From NCBI RefSeq assembly GCF_004193775.1, contig NC_041010.1:992001-1056000 (forward strand): DNA of 64,000 nt, in the 5' to 3' direction. The notes under the pieces were generated by a model. It was not told the DNA's origin, did no database searches, and saw nothing but the letters and a program-made list of their open reading frames with translations. Positions 59,871-64,000 of the stretch are shown here, in pieces; the first letter of the stretch is position 1, and the number at the start of each line of letters is the position of its first letter. The position numbers and the translations under genes are program-made. Origin of the DNA: Glycine soja. Lineage: Eukaryota > Streptophyta > Magnoliopsida > Fabales > Fabaceae.

Positions 59871-60313
59871 ATTACGTGATTCTTATTAATTTCCAGAAGT
59901 CATTTGTCATTTTTAAAAAATGTTTATGGGTACATTTACCATTTCTTTTTAATTTGTCTTACGTGAAGAATAGCCTAAAAAGCTTTATTTAAAGATTAGT
60001 TGTATAACAAGTTAAATTTGTTATATAAAGAACAGTTGATCGAAAAGGATGGCAACTATGATTTTAGGTGTGCAAATTACATTTTAATCCATTAACTTCT
60101 GTTGACTGACAGAATCTAAAGGTTACACTATTATGCTAAGCTTGAAACAATTAATCCTAATTTACTTTGATAGCTTTGTAAAAGTAGGATAAATATTATA
60201 TATTAGATAAACTGTCTGACTCATTTGTTACACCATTCAAGAAAGGAATGCAGTAACTAAAAGTATTATCTCAATTTCAGAGATATTCTAATGTTTTTAG
60301 AAAATGCGTTACG

Positions 60314-60600
60314 TATTTTTTGCCCTCAAAGTTTCACAATGTCATAAATTTTAGTACCTAATTTTTTTTCCCACAAATTTTACCCCCAATTTACAAAAGT
60401 ATCATGAATTTCAGTCTAGGTAGAAAAATTGTCACAATAAAGATAATTTTGTGACAGTTAATTTTTTTCATTAGTTGTGGTCGTTTTTTCACATGGAGAC
60501 AAAATTTGAGATATTTTGTAAATAAGGGGAAAATTTTGCGGAAAAAAAATTGGGAACAAGAAATCGTAATATTGTAAAACTTTGGGGGGCAAAAAATTAA
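60314..60600. mobile_element. Large near-perfect foldback element, ~287 bp
   Basis: The left arm (from TATTTTTTGCCCTCAAAGTT) aligns base by base with the reverse complement of the right arm (AATTTTTTGCCCCCCAAAGT). It continues through ATTTTTTTTCC and ATTTACAAAA for about 115 bases at roughly 80 percent identity by eye, and closes on a central TTGTCACA/TGTGACA hairpin near 60440-60460. It has no coding capacity. A transcript would fold into one long hairpin. The likely origin is a MITE or foldback transposon. Confidence 0.65.
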
Positions 60601-62180
60601 ATATAATTAAGCCTAAAAATTATTTGTTTCAATCTTGACAACAAATTAAAATATATAGTTGAATATTATCGCTCAGTACAAATGTGGTCTTTTATGATTT
60701 AGACAAGTTGAGCAGATGTGGCAAACAAGAGTTGATTAGCTGGATATAGCAGGCCACCAAAGTGTAATAATGGAAAAGAAAAGAGAATGTGCAGTTGGTT
60801 GGCATCAGTTTACATCGGTCATGAATTTCTATAAATGCTCTGTTAATTTTTGAAAACAAGCATTGGCAATAATCAAGCATTTCTTGAGATTTTTTTTTTT
60901 TTGATAAAAATTGAAAAATGAAAACCTGCTTTGTTTCTTAAAGAAAAGTGTTTATGCAAATTATGTTTAAAACTCAATTTTTGTCATGCTTTTAACTGAT
61001 TTCTAGGAACATAGGGGTGTAAATGTGGCTTCAGGTCTAACAGACAAACAAACCCTTGAAATGATATTCATGGGTTGACTTTTGTGTTTTGTCTTTCCTT
61101 ATTATTTATCTTTTCTTTATTTATTGATTAATTTGAACAGAAACTGTTAATTTTTTTTTTAAGTTATCGTTTGGTATCTCTAGTTTTTAGATAAGGCTTA
61201 ACTGAGATTCAATTATTATCGTATATCTATTTCTAGCAGAAAAGTGCAAGCCTACATAGAAAAGGAAAAAAGAATTCTATGGTTTTTGTTAAATTCTTTT
61301 GTCTTGGATATCATGTTAATATTAGGACTATTTCCTTTGGTTTGATAATTATAGTAAGTCCAATTCTTCTAGACAGTGACTGTATGCATAGCACTTTTTC
61401 TCTTTTTTATAAGTCAACATTAGTATTCATGGTTGGGTTTTGCATTTTGGGTGCTTCATATTGCCTTCTTAGTGAAAACCGGGCTGCCCTTTAATTTTAA
61501 AACTTGAAGGACCCCTGTGTTAAATGTGTAAAGGAGGATGGGGTTTGTGACTTTTGATCTCTGTGAAGTCATGTGTGAATTTGGTTAGAGCAAATGTCAG
61601 AAATGCTTGGTGATTGAATGGGTTTATGGTTTTAAAATGAAAATTATTTTTACAAAATGAAAACAGAAAATTAAAATTCTATTTTATCATTTTCAGTTTA
61701 AATAATTTACTTTTTTAATAATGTAATTTTACAAAAAAATACTAAACGAGTCTTATAAATAATTTTTTTTATTTCTTCAACATTTTTTTATTTAAGCCTA
61801 TAATTAAAAAAATCTATAATTATTAATCAAACTTTTAAAAATGAAAAGAAAATCTATAATTTCTCAGGCTTCCGAGCTTCCTTTTATATTTAGCAATGCT
61901 TGTTAGTTGCGAGCCCTCAACCCTAGCTATCTGCAGAATATAACCCCTCCCCTCGTAATCGAAGTCAAAACATGGCGATTCTGGATCCGTGGTGATGTTG
62001 ATTGATGAGGCAGGGGGTTGACGATGGAGCAAACCATTTATGGATCGTACATTTATGGCCCATTTAATTTGATAAGCAACAATTATGGTTCCCTTTCTCC
62101 CTAACTTATGCAATTCTATTATTCTTATACTATATACAATGAATCCTTATGCTTTTTTTTTAAAGCAATTCCTGCTAGTT
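60601..62180. other. Intergenic, no gene supported
   Basis: Mostly AT-rich. A more balanced segment at 61880-62050 has no ATG-started frame of useful length on either strand and shows no motif. The stretch 61640-61850 is very AT-rich. Confidence 0.4.
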
Positions 62181-62187
62181 AGAGTTA

Positions 62188-62338
62188 CACGTCCAAACTG
62201 TTATCACCAAGGCATATATATAAATCTATTATTATTAAAAACATTTGCTTTAATAGGGGTTAGGGTTGCCGTAAAAAAAAAATAGGGGTTAGGGTTCTTG
62301 ATGTGATTTTTTAGGCCTCCACGTCCAAACTGTTACCA
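62188..62338 (+). repeat. Nested duplications with telomere-like GGGTTAGGGTT boxes
   Basis: CACGTCCAAACTGTTATCA at 62188 recurs as CACGTCCAAACTGTTACCA at 62320, 132 bases away. Between them ATAGGGGTTAGGGTT occurs twice, at 62253 and 62282, 29 bases apart and separated by a poly-A run. The boxes resemble plant telo-boxes (AAACCCTA), which occur in promoters of translation genes and at old telomere insertions. Confidence 0.65.
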
Positions 62339-62339
62339 T

Positions 62340-64000
62340 TAATTAAGGCTGATATAATTTAAACCTAATTTCATTCTTTTTTTTCAGTCAAAATAATTAC
62401 TTTATTTTTTTTTATTTTTCTAATTAAACATTCACTAAATCTTCAAAATATTTCTAATTAACCTCAATATATCTTCTTCATTAACATAATTTTTCTGCAA
62501 AAAATTATTAAATGATATTATATTAAATATAGAATCTATAAAACTAATAAGGTGTTTGTTTAAAAGTCATACCCTAAACCTTGATTATAACTCATGAACA
62601 ACTTCCAAGAAAAGTACAAGATGATAGATTTTTATTTCTGTACGTACTTTCATCGTCACTTAAATTTCAGATCGATCTGTTTTCATTTCCTAAACAACTA
62701 AAGTCAAATACTTCACCAACCATATATATGAGACATATGTGAATTGTTTAGTAAGACTATAATGGCTAACAGTTCAATTCCTTGTATTATTGTTATAAAC
62801 TCCAACCAAATAAAGTTGCATGTATGCGATTTTCTTAATGTTTAATAAACTTAATTAAAATTAATGTAAAACTATACATATTTCATTTATTTAATTAGAA
62901 ATTTTGATCATAAGATTATAAAAAATTTAATTAATCATAAAATTAAAAGTTAACCGGCCTCAGATATAATACAGGAAATCAAGAACATATATCAAATATT
63001 AATTGAAAAACATTTATCTAATTCGATTACCTATATAATTTTCACAACCAAATAACTATGGATGGTCTCTTCAGGACAATGGATGAAGTACAGTGTACGT
63101 AACTCAGGACAATTGGGGGACTTAATGAAGGGTTAAAATGTGTGGTGTATTAATAGGAAAACACACTTACAGAGGTACAGGGAAGGGTAGTTTTTTTTTT
63201 TTTTTTGGAGATTAGAGTTTATTTATACACAAACTGTTTTTGATATACATAAATTTTAACCTCTGCGTTCCTTTTCTCTTATAATGCTACACATTTGAAA
63301 TAATATTATTTGAAAAATAGATCATTTTTTTAATTTCACGAGTATTTACCAAAGCAAATATGATTACAATGATAATTTTTTAAATAAAATTATACTAGTA
63401 TTTTAGCCTGTGAATTGTATCAATAATTTTTTTTGACTATTTGGCGATCTAGGACAGAAATTTAAAATCTCTAGATAAGTTAGAATAACGTTAGTAGTAA
63501 AATCTTAACAAGAAAAAATAGTATTTTGAATTTTGAATACAATGTGGGATTTTAAGTGACATTAAAAATCCCACGCCATATTGTGAGTTGACATTTTTAA
63601 TTCATCAATGCCCGAGAAAAGTGACATTAAAAATCTGCAAGTTGTTGGTTAGAAAGAAATTCAGGTGTTCACTTTCAGAGTCCTCATGACTGAAAATTTT
63701 CAATTAAATTGATGGATCAGGAAGGAAAGCAAGGAGACGAAGAATTTATAATAGAGGTTTGTTGCGTCTTACAGCATTTTGGCAAGGCCCAGAAGCTAAT
63801 GCCCTTGTAGATCATGAGTCAATTAGATGGCAATAAATGACTTGGGCAGTTTGGTGATTCAGGTTAATTGGTTGGTTTATTACATCTCACTCTAGGTGGA
63901 TTCTACATAGTAAATGTCTATTTTTATATAATTAAAATATGTTATAATTAAAATTCATAAAAAATAATTATTTTGAATATATAAATTATATTCTAAATTT
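62340..64000. other. Intergenic to window end, no gene supported
   Basis: AT-rich to about 63050, then mixed. The segment 63690-63900 has near-genic composition and could be a UTR of a gene beyond the right edge, but no coding frame supports this. Confidence 0.4.

Noticed and set aside
61835..62113. Minus-strand frame of about 92 codons
   Set aside because: It needs a TTG start, matches no family and lies in mixed intergenic sequence.

Overview
This is AT-rich plant nuclear DNA, with introns, plant-specific protein families, long AT microsatellites and many small non-autonomous transposon relics. The gene models (short GT-AG exons, large AT-rich introns) and the protein sequences fit a eudicot. 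Several repeats look like families I remember from soybean-type legumes, so a Glycine-like genome is my best guess, but I could not test it. There are no operons, CRISPR arrays, prophages or bacterial genes.

Eight protein-coding genes are supported. From left to right they are: (1) minus strand, 5797-6952, a one-domain heavy-metal-associated isoprenylated protein (HIPP, Pi21-like); (2) plus strand, 17185-21615, a two-domain HIPP ending in a CaaX box; (3) minus strand, 24069-26696, an SnRK1 beta regulatory subunit with a predicted N-myristoylation site; (4) plus strand, 30258-30802, a mitochondrial acyl carrier protein; (5) plus strand, 38978-39511, an intronless NF-YB transcription factor close to NF-YB3; (6) minus strand, 43888-48148, a nine-exon Nudix hydrolase of the NUDT2-like clade with a presequence-like N-terminus; (7) plus strand, 51745-53634, a trihelix factor that keeps only the C-terminal DNA-binding domain; (8) plus strand, 59236-59622, a secreted eight-cysteine-motif (DC2.15/14 kDa proline-rich type) protein. 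All exon phases join in frame, and none of the eight reading frames is broken.

The space between genes is mostly AT-rich with no coding support. It holds identifiable relics: a CACTA-like element with a 41-bp subterminal array (34331-35966), a ~1.1 kb element with ~170-bp terminal inverted repeats around a GC-richer core with a small ORF (48600-49695), two large foldback elements (33839-34154 and 60314-60600), a small MITE (58160-58252), a CACTA-type terminus (56210-56410), a dispersed MITE family with one copy inside a HIPP intron, and an LTR/primer-binding-site-like stretch near 54.9 kb.

The genes do not form one pathway; they are ordinary neighbours. The nearest thing to a theme is two HIPP genes of different subfamilies 10 kb apart on opposite strands. 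I found no convincing new biological system. The transposon structures are the parts most worth a second look.
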